Below are positions 54,419 to 63,600 of a DNA stretch of 64,000 nucleotides, in pieces (the stretch's first letter is position 1; each line of letters starts with the position of its first letter). Where the stretch lies: assembly GCA_039519185.1 (NCBI GenBank), contig CM076846.1, positions 126,422,182 through 126,486,181 of the forward strand. The letters run 5' to 3'. The position numbers and the translations under genes are program-made. Origin of the DNA: Astragalus membranaceus (taxonomy: Eukaryota; Streptophyta; Magnoliopsida; Fabales; Fabaceae). Below the pieces are notes generated by a model. It saw only the letters and a program-made list of their open reading frames with translations, had not been told where the DNA came from and ran no database searches.

Positions 54419-55260
54419 GCCACTTTTGGAAAACCTTATGGGCTAAGCTTGGTACTAAGCTTCTATTCTCTACTACTTGCCACCCCCAAACGGATGGCCA
54501 AACCGAAGTAGTCAATAGAACCTTAGGTACCATGCTTAGGACCATTTTACACTCTAATTTGAGGGCATGGGAGGAATGTCTACCTTTTATTGAGTTTGCT
54601 TATAATCGAGTGCCTCATAGCACTACATCTTACTCTCCATTTGAGGTAGCATATGGTTTTAATCCACTAACCCCACTTGATTTGATTCCTTTGCCCATAA
54701 GTGATGATGTGCTACACAAGGATGCTGAAGATAAAGCCAAATTTGTGCAGGAGCTACATGCCAAGGTCAAGAAAAATATTGAGAAAAAGGTTGAGCACTA
54801 TGCTAGGAGTGCCAACAAAGGAAAGCGAAAAATGGTTTTTGAACCCGGTGATTCGGTTTGGGTTCACTTTAGGAAGGAAAGGTTTCCTTCCCAAAGAAAA
54901 TCCAAGCTCCAACCTCGGGGTGATGGACCCTTTCAAGTGTTGGAGCGCTACAATGATAATGCATACAAGATAGATTTGCCCGGTGAGTATAATGTGAGTG
55001 CCACTTTTAATGTTAGTGACCTTTCTTCCTTTGATGTAGGTACACATGAGAACCTTGAAGATATTGAAGATTCAAATTCGGGGTCGAATTCTTTTCAAGG
55101 GGGAGGGAATGTTATGGACACAAAGAGCATAGAGATTCAAGAGTTGGCACTTGGACCAATAACAAGAGGAAGAGCAAAGAAGATTAAAGAACAATTGGAA
55201 GCTCAAATGATTAATTTGCTTAATGACAACAAATGTTCTAAAATTGTTCCTTGCCTTTAA
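54350..55260 (+). pseudogene. CRM integrase, C-terminal part reading into the 3' LTR
   Basis: It continues with KLHGVPKTIVSDRDSKFLSH (second Asp) and the Glu in HPQTDGQTEVVNRTLG, then a GPF/Y-like module (RGDGPFQVLERYNDNAYKI) and NVSATFNVSDLSSFD. The frame crosses the LTR start at 55110 and ends ~50 codons later after the basic LGPITRGRAKKIKEQLE. CRM integrases carry C-terminal targeting tails overlapping the LTR; whether this tail targets centromeres is an inference. Confidence 0.82.
55096..55109 (+). promoter_or_regulatory. polypurine tract of the CRM element
   Basis: CAAGGGGGAGGGAA directly before the 3' LTR start TGTTATGG. Confidence 0.8.
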
Positions 55261-55478
55261 ATGCTCTTGTAGTTGATATTTCTTAGGAATTTATAATTGT
55301 AATAAGCCAAACATTTTTAGGCATGTTATTTCCATGGTGGGTTAGATCCATTCCTTGTCTTTCCATCTTTTTGATTTTCTTCCCTTTTCTTGTCTTTTGT
55401 CTTTTTATTGTCTAGTTATCAATTTGATTATGGAACGATCCGTTATTTTGAGTGAATTAGTAACAACAATTCACATCA
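55110..55478 (+). repeat. CRM element 3' LTR (internally deleted)
   Basis: 369 bp. It follows the 5' LTR closely for the first ~225 bp and the last ~130 bp but lacks ~290 bp in between, including the promoter. It ends CACATCA, followed by the TSD GATAG. Confidence 0.9.
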
Positions 55479-56256
55479 GATAGCCGCCGGTGAAAGAATT
55501 GAGATGCTGACAAGAGCGGGAAAGCTTCCCATGGAACAGATGGAGACCGGGCAGTCAAAAAAGAATTTCCCTCAGAAAAAGAAAGACCCAGAAGTCAGCT
55601 TCATTTGAGCCGCACCAAACCATATTCCTCAACAGCCAAGATATAGCCAACCTCACCCAAATACCCCTTACCCGATGAACCAAAACACTAACCCACCATC
55701 TTTCCCTATAAACAATGTCCAAAACACGCAATCTCACCCACGTCCAAACTACCAAACAGCTCGCCAATCCTACCGCCAACCCCCTCCCAACTTTCCCCCA
55801 TTTCCTAAACTTTCCATCACCAATGCCGAATTGTTCCAACAACTACACGACGCCCACTTGATCGCAGGAATGCCAGTAAAAGATTGGGAACCTCCATTCC
55901 CATCCTGGTACAACCCAAACCTGACCTGCAAATTTCACATGGGAGCTGTCGGCCATTCAATTGAGGATTGTGAGGCCTTCAAAAATGTTGTAAGGAGGTT
56001 GATCGCTCACAAGAAATTAGACATCCAAGAGGATTCGGGACCAATTATCACTAATGACCCTCTCCATAAGCACAAGGGGAATGCATCAGTGAGTATGATA
56101 GGAAAGGATGGTGCGCCTATCAAAAGGGTTTTGAAACTGCAAACCCCTATGATGAAGATATAGGAAGGATTGCAAAAGGCCGGTTATGGAGTAGTGGCGC
56201 CCACTAAAGAAGTCGTGAGATATGCTATGTACGATGAAGAGAAGATGTGTGTGTAC
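55479..56256 (+). pseudogene. Ogre-A gag, second part
   Basis: Gag resumes in phase with 46105 (GERIEMLTRAGKLPMEQMET). A TGA at 55606 follows PEVSFI. A proline-rich stretch and the Cys/His motif CKFHMGAVGHSIEDCEAF (about 55929-55980) align with the knuckle of Ogre-B. A TAG at 56161 follows. The MITE interrupts at 56257. Confidence 0.75.
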
Positions 56257-56877
56257 TAGGGATGTCAATTTGGGCCCGGCCCAGTGGGCCGGCCCACTGG
56301 CCCGATTTTTTGGGCGGGCCTGGGCTCTAAAAATAGTAGCCCAAAATGAATGGTATGTTTTTTGGCCCGGCCCGATTGGCCCGATGATATAATTGGGCCG
56401 GGCCGGGCCGGCCCGTTTCTTTTTATTTTATAATAATATATAATGTAAATAATATAATGTATAATATTTTTTTGAAGATAATATATGTTTTAATATTGTT
56501 TTGAAGATAATATATAATGTTTTTTTGAAGATAATATATGTAAATAATATTTTTATAATAATATATAATGTAAATAATATTTTTTAATATTTTTTTGAAG
56601 ATAATATATGTTATAATGTATAATGTTTTTTGAAGATAATATAATGTAAATAATATAATGTAAATAATATAATGTATAATATTTCATAAAAATATGTTTT
56701 AATATTGGGCCGGCCCATTGGGCTGGCCTGTGGGCCCGTGGGCCAGTGTTGGGCGGGCATGGGCCTTGAATTTCGCAGCCCATTAGAATATTGGGCCGGC
56801 CCGACCCTGCCCATATACATTGTTTGGCCCTATGGGCCGGGCCGGGCCGGCCCGAGCCCGGCCCATTGACATCCCTA
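56257..56877. mobile_element. hAT-like MITE with GGCCCGGCCC-rich ends
   Basis: 621 bp with terminal inverted repeats TAGGGATGTCAAT / ATTGACATCCCTA and an 8-bp TSD GTGTGTAC (56249-56256 and 56878-56885). Subterminal parts are packed with GGGCCGGCCC / GGCCCGGCCC. The middle is AT-rich with repeats of ATAATATATAATGTAAATAA. No coding capacity. The TSD length fits the hAT superfamily. Removing it and one TSD rejoins the gag frame across a Cys/His motif (HHGCAGHDVEGC). Confidence 0.92.
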
Positions 56878-56885
56878 GTGTGTAC

Positions 56886-58479
56886 CATCATGGTTGTGCT
56901 GGTCATGATGTAGAAGGTTGTTGGGATTTCAAAGCCCGTGTGCAAAGCCTAATGACACTGGGGATTGTTCAAGCTAAGAAAACTATGGCTCAGGAGGAGG
57001 TCAATGTCTTGGAGCTTTCGTGCCTAAAGTCCTGCCCCTCAATCAACCTTCGGTATCAGAAAAGGTTACAGTGATTGTGAAAAAACCCACACCTTTTGCT
57101 TGTGACAATACTCATGCGGTTCCCTGGAATTATGGAACCCAGGTCAAAGTTATAGGCGGTCCGTCAAAATGCAAAATGGGTAAGGAACAAGAAGTCGAGG
57201 AGTCTATTGATAATATTGTAAGTGTGGGGGGAATAACCCGGAGTGGTCGATACTTTGGACCTGAAGAGCCTGAAAAGAATAAGAAAGGGAAAGAGGCAGA
57301 TGGAGGAGAACAGTCGGAAGAAGAGTTCCTGAAAATCATGAAGCAGAGTGAATATGATGTGGCGGAGCAGCTCAAAAAGACTCCGGCCCGTATTTCACTA
57401 CTATCTCTCATCCTCTCTTCGGAAGTACATAGGAAGGCTTTATTGAAAACTCTGGAGGAAGCCTTCGTAAAGCCTGATGAGACACCCCAGAATGTGGTGA
57501 GTATGGTGGACCCGATGCAGCGATACAACCTAATCACCTTTGCGGAAAATGAGATATCCGTTCCAGCTAGAGGGGAACACAGAGCCTTGCACATCACACT
57601 GAAATGTCAGGGATTCGTGGTGGCCAAAGTCTTAATCGATGGTGGGTCAGCTCTTAACATCATGCCTATGTCCACACTGGATGCCTTGGGCTTGGAGGAA
57701 AGAGACCTGACGCCACAGACTTTAATGGTCTGAGCTTTTGACGGGTCCAAAAGGAGCGTATTGGCTGAAATAACTCTTCCATTGGAAATTGGCCCGAGTG
57801 TTTTCCGGGTGTTGTTCCAAGTCATGGCGATCGATTCAGCATACACCATGCTATTGGGTCGACCATGGATTCATGATGCTGGGGCAGTACCTTCTACTCT
57901 TCATCAGCGAGTTAAGTTTATCGATAACAGAAGCATTATCACAATCCGGGGAGAAGAAGAGATGTTAGTCTCAAAGCCCATGTCTCTCCCATACGTGGAT
58001 AACACTAAAGAGGAAGTAACAAATATGTGTCATAGCTTCGAGATGGAGAAAAAGGAGACTATTGAAAGAGGCTCCTCGAAGCTCAGTGTGAACCAGGTAG
58101 TGGCTCGGATGATGACAAAAAGTGGCTATGAGGAAGGAAAAGGCTTGGGTCGGCACCTTCAAGGGGTTTGTGCTCCTATACCAGCAAAAGAGAAGTCGGA
58201 TACGTTCGGGATCGGATACGAATGGAACCTCGAGACAAAGTGCAAAGTCCTGGGGATAGGTAAGGGGAAGCCTCGGTCAATCCCACATTTGAGCGACACT
58301 TTCCCGGCGCCTGCAGAGATAATCTCGCCCTCGGAGACAGTCGATGTCGTGCATCGCATTGTGATCAACATGCTGGACAAAGGAGGCTCAAGAGCAAAGG
58401 GTCCTGTTACCCTTGACACCAATCAAGAGCCTCTGAGCAACTGGGAATCTGAACCTGTTGTTGATGTTGTTACTTTCAT
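56886..58479 (+). pseudogene. Ogre-A gag C-terminus and protease
   Basis: The knuckle-like GCAGHDVEGCWDF is followed by a frameshift near 57030. The protease region shows VLIDGGSALNIMPMSTL (about 57634) and LLGRPWIHDAGAVPS (about 57853). Between them TGA at 57731 replaces an Arg that Ogre-B keeps (VRAFDGSKK there, AFDGSKR here). A G-patch-like segment (TKSGYEEGKGLGRHLQG, about 58117-58167) parallels Ogre-B. The frame ends at 58483 unless spliced at 58480. The active site has Asp-Gly-Gly, unlike Asp-Asn-Gly in Ogre-B. Confidence 0.82.
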
Positions 58480-58721
58480 GTAATCGTCTTTTATTATGCT
58501 GCGGCTATAAGACTTATGTTTTTTTACTTGAGACAAGAATTAAATAAATAAATGAATTTGCATGCATTTTCATCCTTCCATGTCGTTCTTTTTCTCGATC
58601 TCTTAATTTTATTTTATTTTTTACTTTTTTTTCTTTCTTTTCTCTTTCTGGTTTCTCGCGTGTTGCTTCTCGTCGTTTATCATCATTATTTTCCTGTCAA
58701 TTTTGTTTATTTACTATCCAG
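58480..58721 (+). other. predicted spliced intron between protease and RT of Ogre-A
   Basis: Donor GTAATC overlaps the stop codon at 58481-58483. The acceptor ACTATCCAG ends at 58721 after a T-rich tract. Removal of 242 bp joins the frames in phase. The same donor hexamer and position occur in Ogre-B, and introns here are known for Ogre elements. Confidence 0.75.
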
Positions 58722-60290
58722 GAGCCAAAATTTCACGGAAACTTTGCCGCATTACGAGGAATTTGAGAACCCATTATTCGACTCCCATGCAACCTTTGAT
58801 GAAGACTACTCTGAGCCAGAAGAGACTGAGGAAGTGATTAACAGATTTACTGAACTCCTGGGGAACACTGAAAGTGAATTTAGTCTGAATGACGAAATTG
58901 TGGAAATCATCAACATGGGGTCTGAAGAAGAAAGGAAGGACTTGAAATTGGTAGATAATCCTGAACGGGAGGAGATGTTCGCCTTGTTCAGAGAGTACTT
59001 AGATGTTTTCGCATGGTCTTACAAGGATATGCCGGGCATTGATCCAAAAATAGCGGCACATAGAATCCCTCTCTTGCCAGATGCGAAACGAAAGAAGCAA
59101 AAGTTGATGAAGATGCACCCTGGCATGTCTTTGAAAATAAAGGAAGAAGTGATCAAAAAATGGGATGCCGGATTTTTAGAGGTCTCAGTACATCCAGAAT
59201 GGGTAGCTAACATCGTTCCTGTACCCAAGAAGGACGGGAATGTGAGGATGTGTGTGGATTATCGGGATCTCAACCAAGCTAGTCTGAAGGACGACTTCCC
59301 TCTTCCACATATTGACTTACTAGTTGATAAGACTGCCAAAAATCATAGATTCTCATTCATGGACGGTTACTCGGGATATAATCAAATCCTCATGAATGCA
59401 GAAGATAAGGAAAAGACCACGTTCATCACTCCTTGGGGAACATTCTGTTACAAAGTGATGCCCTTTGGTTTGAAGAACGCAGGAGCCACTTACCAACGTG
59501 CCATGGTCACACTTTTCCATAATATGATGCATAAAGAAATTGAAGTGTATGTGGATGACATGGTGGCGAATTCACGAGAAAACGAAAGTCATGTAGAAGT
59601 GCTCCGAAGACTATTTGAAAGGCTCAGGAAGTATAGGGTACGACTGAATCCCAACAAGTATGTTTCCGGCGCATCATCAGGGAAGCTCCTAGGTTTCATT
59701 GTGAACAGGGATGGTATAAGGGTGGATCCTGACAAAGTGAAATCCATCCTAGAAATGTCTGCGCCAAAAACAGAGCGCGAAGTAAGAAGCTTCTTGGGAA
59801 GACTCAATTACATTGCTAGATTCATTGCCAATTTGACTAGCACGTGTGAACCCATATTCAAGCTGCTAAGAAAGAACCAACCAGGGAAGTGGGATGAGAT
59901 GTGTCAGGAAGCTTTTGATAAAATAAATAATTACTTGTCAAATCCTCCTATCCTGGCACCCCCAACACCCGGTCGACCCCTAATTTTGTACTTAACCGTG
60001 TTGCCATCATCTGTTGGGGCAATGCTAGGACAGCATGATGCATCCGGGAAAGAGCAAGCAGTCTACTACTTCAGTAAAAAGTTCAACGACTGCGAGACTC
60101 GCTACACGACAATCAAAAAGACGTGTTGTGCCCTAGTCTGGACCTCCAGAAGACTCCGTCAATACATGTTGTACTACACTACGTGACTGATTTCACTTTT
60201 TGATCCACTGAAGTATATCTTTGAAAGCCCTCACGTCTCCTTAAGGGTGTCAAAATGGCAAGTGATCTTATCATAATATGACATCAAGTA
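58722..60290 (+). pseudogene. Ogre-A reverse transcriptase and first RNase H
   Basis: An acidic N-terminal linker precedes RT (VPKKDGNVRMCVDYRDLNQA, MDGYSGYNQILM, FGLKNAGATYQ, catalytic VYVDDMV at 59545-59565). Then comes RNase H with LTVLPSSVGAMLGQ, YYFSKKFNDCETRY and LRQYMLYYTT. The frame is open from 58722 to 60182. A TGA at 60183 (Trp expected) and a TAA near 60277 break the RNase H end. The polymerase motifs are intact. Confidence 0.85.
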
Positions 60291-60291
60291 T

Positions 60292-61286
60292 GTGTCACAG
60301 AAGTCGATCAAGGGGAGCATCATTGCCGACCATTTGGCTGAAAACCCTCTTGAAGAAGGACAATCGTTTGACCCGGACGATGGGGAAAGAGGAATGATGA
60401 ATGCCGACGAGGGTGAGGAAACCAGCAACATGTGGAAGATGTACTTCGATGGAGCTGTTAACATGTATGGGAATGGCATTGGGGCAGTTGTAATCTCACC
60501 AGAGGGTAAAAAATACCCAGTAGCTATCATGCTAAGCTTCGAATGCACTAACAACATCGCAGAGTACGAGGCCTGTGCAAGTGGACTTCAAGTCGCGACT
60601 GACCTTGGTGTGAAAAGGTTAGAGGTGTTTGGAGACTCGGCACTTATCATTTACCAAGTAAAAGGAGAGTGGCAAACAAAGGACAAAAAATTAATTCCTT
60701 ACCAGAAGCATCTGACTCAGCTGATTACGAATTTTGAAGAACTGACATTCGCCCACCTAGCACGAGATAAAAACAAGTTTGCTGATGCCTTGGCTACTCT
60801 AGCCGCGATGTTTAAACTAAATGTCAACGCAGAGATCCAACCCGTCCGCATAAAGGTCAGGGATGAACCAGCATGTTGTGCCGATGTAGAAGAAGAGCCT
60901 GACAATGAACCATGGTTCTATGATATAAAACGGTACATTCAAGTTGGAGAATACCCCGCCGGCGCGAATGACGTAGACAGCAAGACGATTAGAAAGCTGG
61001 CGATGGCTTTCTTTTTGACTGGAGAAATACTTTATAAAAGAAGTCAAGATGGTACCTTGTTGAGGTGCGTAGATGCTAAGGAAGCTAAGAAAGTTATGAT
61101 TGAAGTGCATGAGGAGATCTGTGGGACACATGCAAACGGCCATATGATGGCTCGTAAAATCATGAGAAGTGGCTTTTACTGGTCTACCATGGAAGCTGAT
61201 TGCATAGCACATGTAAGGAAATGTCTCAAATGTCAGTTGTACGCCAATAGAATCAATGCACCTCCGTTTCCTCTGCACAATATGAC
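60292..61286 (+). pseudogene. Ogre-A second (archaeal-type) RNase H and integrase zinc module
   Basis: The additional RNase H typical of Tat-lineage elements starts at MYFDGAVNMYGNGIGAVV (about 60436), with the acidic residues in EYEACASGL (60562), VFGDSALI (60626) and ARDKNKFADALA (60765). It is followed by an integrase HHCC module: HEEICGTHANGHMMARK and CLKCQLY (61110-61245). The frame is open, but the integrase core does not follow on this strand: it is inverted at 61287-62689, and the plus-strand frame runs into unrelated residues and stops at 61327. Confidence 0.85.
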
Positions 61287-61651
61287 GATGCTACTAACAC
61301 GCTTTGTCTTGAAGTTTGCTAAATTTTAAATCATTTTACTTGAGACGTAAATTAAATGAATTGAGCATAGATGCGAAGATATGTGAAGAACAAGACAAAA
61401 TGATTTAAGATGGGAATTTAGTGGTACAAGTCTGTAGTAACAAGAGAATGATAACAAGAAAGGAAAAGCTAGCGACACACGAAATTTTCACGTCACTTTT
61501 GCCCCATTACAAGTCGTTCGATCGTCCGTTCGTCGACCCTTTTTGCAACTGAAAATGTAAAAGCTGACTCTTGCCGGTTGTGGGATACGATCGTCCTGGT
61601 GTGAATTTTCCGAAGATTCTCATGCCCATTTTTGTATCTATGCCCCTTTTA

Positions 61652-61768
61652 CTAGCCCTAATTTTTGCCTAGACCGCCCTTTCGGGTTTTCAATCTAGCG
61701 GGCTATTGTCGACCCTAACTTTTGCCTAGACCGCTCTTTCGGGTTTTCAGTCTAGCGGGCTTTTGTCA
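61652..61768 (-). repeat. 57-bp tandem duplication downstream of integrase
   Basis: Two copies of a unit with TTTGCCTAGACCG and CTAGCGGGCT lie at about 61664 and 61721, within the inverted segment, in what was originally the 3' UTR. Confidence 0.8.
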
Positions 61769-61812
61769 TTTTTCATTTTTTTCTCTTTTTCATTTTTTTT
61801 GTTTTATCTCTT

Positions 61813-62680
61813 TTAGGCATAGAATTTCTTGACAGTGTCTGAATTTATAGGCTTTGGTAGTTCCGGTCCCTCCATGTCCGAGAGAATAAAGGCTCCACCA
61901 GGGAACGCGTGTTTAACCACATAGGGACCCTCATAGTTGGGTGCCCATTTGCCACGAGCATCCTCTTGATGGGGTTGTAGCTTCTTTAATACCAGATCTC
62001 CGAGCTGAAATTCTCTTGGGCGGACTTTCTTATTAAAGGCTTTGGCCATCCTACTCTGATACAACTGCCCATGACAAATAGCCGTCAGTCTCTTCTCATC
62101 AATCATGTTTAGCTGCTCATATCGGGACTTCACCCATTCTGATTCTTCCAACTCTGCCTCCATCAACACTCTTAAGGATGGTATTTCAACCTCGACGGGG
62201 GACACAACTTCCATCCCGTATACCAAAGAAAATGGTGTTGCCCCAGTGCTAGATCGTATATTAGTACGATACGTGTGTAGAGCATATGGCAGCATCTCAT
62301 GCCAATCTTTGTAATTGACCACCATCTTGGCATCGATCCATTTGATGTTCTTATTAGCCGCTTCCACAGCGCCATTCATCTGGGGTCTGTAGGGAGTTGA
62401 GTTGTGATGCTTGATCTTGAAGTTTTCACATAGCCTCTGTACTTCTGTACCGTTGAGGTTCGGAGCATTGTCTGTGATTATTCTTTCAGGAATCCCATAC
62501 CGGCATATGACGTCCTTCTTCAGGAACTTGGCGAACACCTTTTGGGAAATACTGGCATATGAGGAAGCTTCTACCCATTTAGTGAAATAATCAATTGCCA
62601 CTAATATGAATCGGTGACCATTTGACGCTTTGGGATTAATTGGCCCAATAACGTCTATTCCCCACATGTTGAAGAGAGAG
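61813..62680 (-). pseudogene. Ogre-A integrase core and C-terminal domain (inverted)
   Basis: Minus-strand frame with the D,D35E core: GIDVIGPINPKASNGHRF (first Asp), IITDNAPNLNG (second Asp) and YRPQMNGAVEAANKN (Glu). The C-terminal domain has FQLGDLVLKKLQPH and WAPNYEGPYVVKHAFPGGAF. It ends KKFYA with TAG at 61815-61813. This part integrates cDNA into chromosomes. The core is intact from about 62662 downwards but has lost its N-terminal zinc module to the inversion. The flanking frame upstream of MWGIDVIG is extra sequence read from the breakpoint. Confidence 0.85.
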
Positions 62681-62689
62681 TGGAAACTG

Positions 62690-62960
62690 GTCAAATTAAA
62701 AGAGAAAGGCAATGGAACTCAATAGTCTCGAGGCTACCTTAAAGGTCCCACGTAATACCTCAAAGGATTCTGAAAGTATAATCGATAAGACAAGCTGGAA
62801 GGGTTAACAGAGTTGGTGAAGGAAAAAAGTAAATAGGTTTGATTGGTTGAGGATCGAGAGTTTGACGCAATGGTTCAAGTTCTAAAAAAATTTGACTTAA
62901 CATTCATTGCATTTTACTGTCAGCTCTGACAGTTTCCTTTTCTCATCACCAAAATTATTT
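62690..62960 (+). other. Ogre-A 3' UTR, unique part
   Basis: Non-coding sequence between the inversion breakpoint and the tandem repeats. Nothing recognised. Confidence 0.6.
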
Positions 62961-62961
62961 T

Positions 62962-63484
62962 TGTGCTATCGGTTACGCCCTGGCACTGCATGCTATCGGT
63001 TACGCCCTGGCATCGCAATTTTAATTTTGTGCTATCGGTTACGCCCTGGCACTGCATGCTATCGGTTACGCCCTGGCATCGCATTTTTAGAGTTTTGTGC
63101 TATCGGTTACGCCCTGGCACTGCATGCTATCGGTTACGCCCTGGCATCGCATTTTTAGAGTTTTCTACTATCGGTTACGCCCTGGCACTGCATGCTATCG
63201 GTTGCGCCCTGTCATCGCATTTTTAAGTTTTGTGCTATCGGTTACGCCCTGGCACTGCAGTTTTATTTTCATGCTACCGGTTCAGCCCTGGCATTGTCTT
63301 TTAAATTTTGTGCTACCGATTCAGCTCTGGCACTGTTTTATTTTCATGCTACCGATTCAGCTCTGGCACAGTTTTTTCTTACTACCGGTTCAGCCCTGGC
63401 ATTTCCTTTTAAATTTCGTGCTATCGGTTACGCCCTGGCACTGTTTTTTTAAAATTTTTGTGCTATCGGCTACGCCCTGGCATC
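62962..63484 (+). repeat. tandem repeats in the Ogre-A 3' UTR
   Basis: About fifteen copies of a ~22-bp core, CTATCGGTTACGCCCTGGCA, with variable spacers (27-40 bp period). A middle block (63270-63400) carries the variant CTACCGGTTCAGCCCTGGCA. Frames reading PWHCMLSVT-like repeats here are by-products of the array. Unrelated in sequence to the 73-bp array of Ogre-B but in the same position relative to the LTR. Confidence 0.9.
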
Positions 63485-63587
63485 TTCCCTTTTTATCCTC
63501 GTTAAAATTGATGTTCATATCTGTACTTATTTCTTACCAAGACGACTGGAAAGATCAGTTCAGCGTGTTATTCAGTAAAAAATAAGT

Positions 63588-63600
63588 ACAGAGGGGCAAC
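63588..63600 (+). promoter_or_regulatory. polypurine tract of Ogre-A
   Basis: ACAGAGGGGCAAC ends exactly at the 3' LTR start TGTGAACATCC and resembles the Ogre-B tract. Confidence 0.85.

Larger units (their letters stand above)
46106..55478 (+). mobile_element. CRM-type chromovirus (Ty3/gypsy) inserted in Ogre-A gag
   Basis: The 5' LTR is 46106-46763 and the 3' LTR 55110-55478, with TSD GATAG (46101-46105 and 55479-55483). The order is gag, protease, RT, RNase H, integrase. RT and RNase H contain phrases typical of plant centromeric retrotransposons (CRM), such as EVRSFHGL-SFYRRFV and VVYFDDILIYS, and the integrase ends inside the 3' LTR without a canonical chromodomain. Four frame breaks make it defective. 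It contains a Helitron at 47170-49854. CRM elements prefer centromeric chromatin, so the locus may be pericentromeric; that is an inference. Confidence 0.88.
61287..62689 (-). other. in-place inversion containing the Ogre-A integrase core
   Basis: The plus-strand integrase frame stops making sense after TATGAC at 61286. The integrase core lies on the minus strand and starts at the other breakpoint (TGGAAACTG/GTCAAATT, 62689/62690). Both junctions share GAC/GTC. Turning the segment round would make the integrase frame continuous with the zinc module and put its stop codon before the 3' UTR. No TSD or foreign ends are visible, so inversion is favoured over insertion of another element. Confidence 0.75.

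Noticed and set aside
61813..62712. Integrase of an additional minus-strand element
   Set aside because: No LTR, polypurine tract or other pol parts accompany it. Its sequence continues the Ogre-A zinc module if the segment is turned round, so inversion is simpler.
62907..63585. Overlapping open frames with Pro-Trp-His-Cys repeats, and a CRISPR-like appearance
   Set aside because: The frames arise from the tandem array in three phases. Spacing is irregular, repeats are degenerate, and the context is a plant retrotransposon 3' UTR, so neither a protein nor a CRISPR array is supported.
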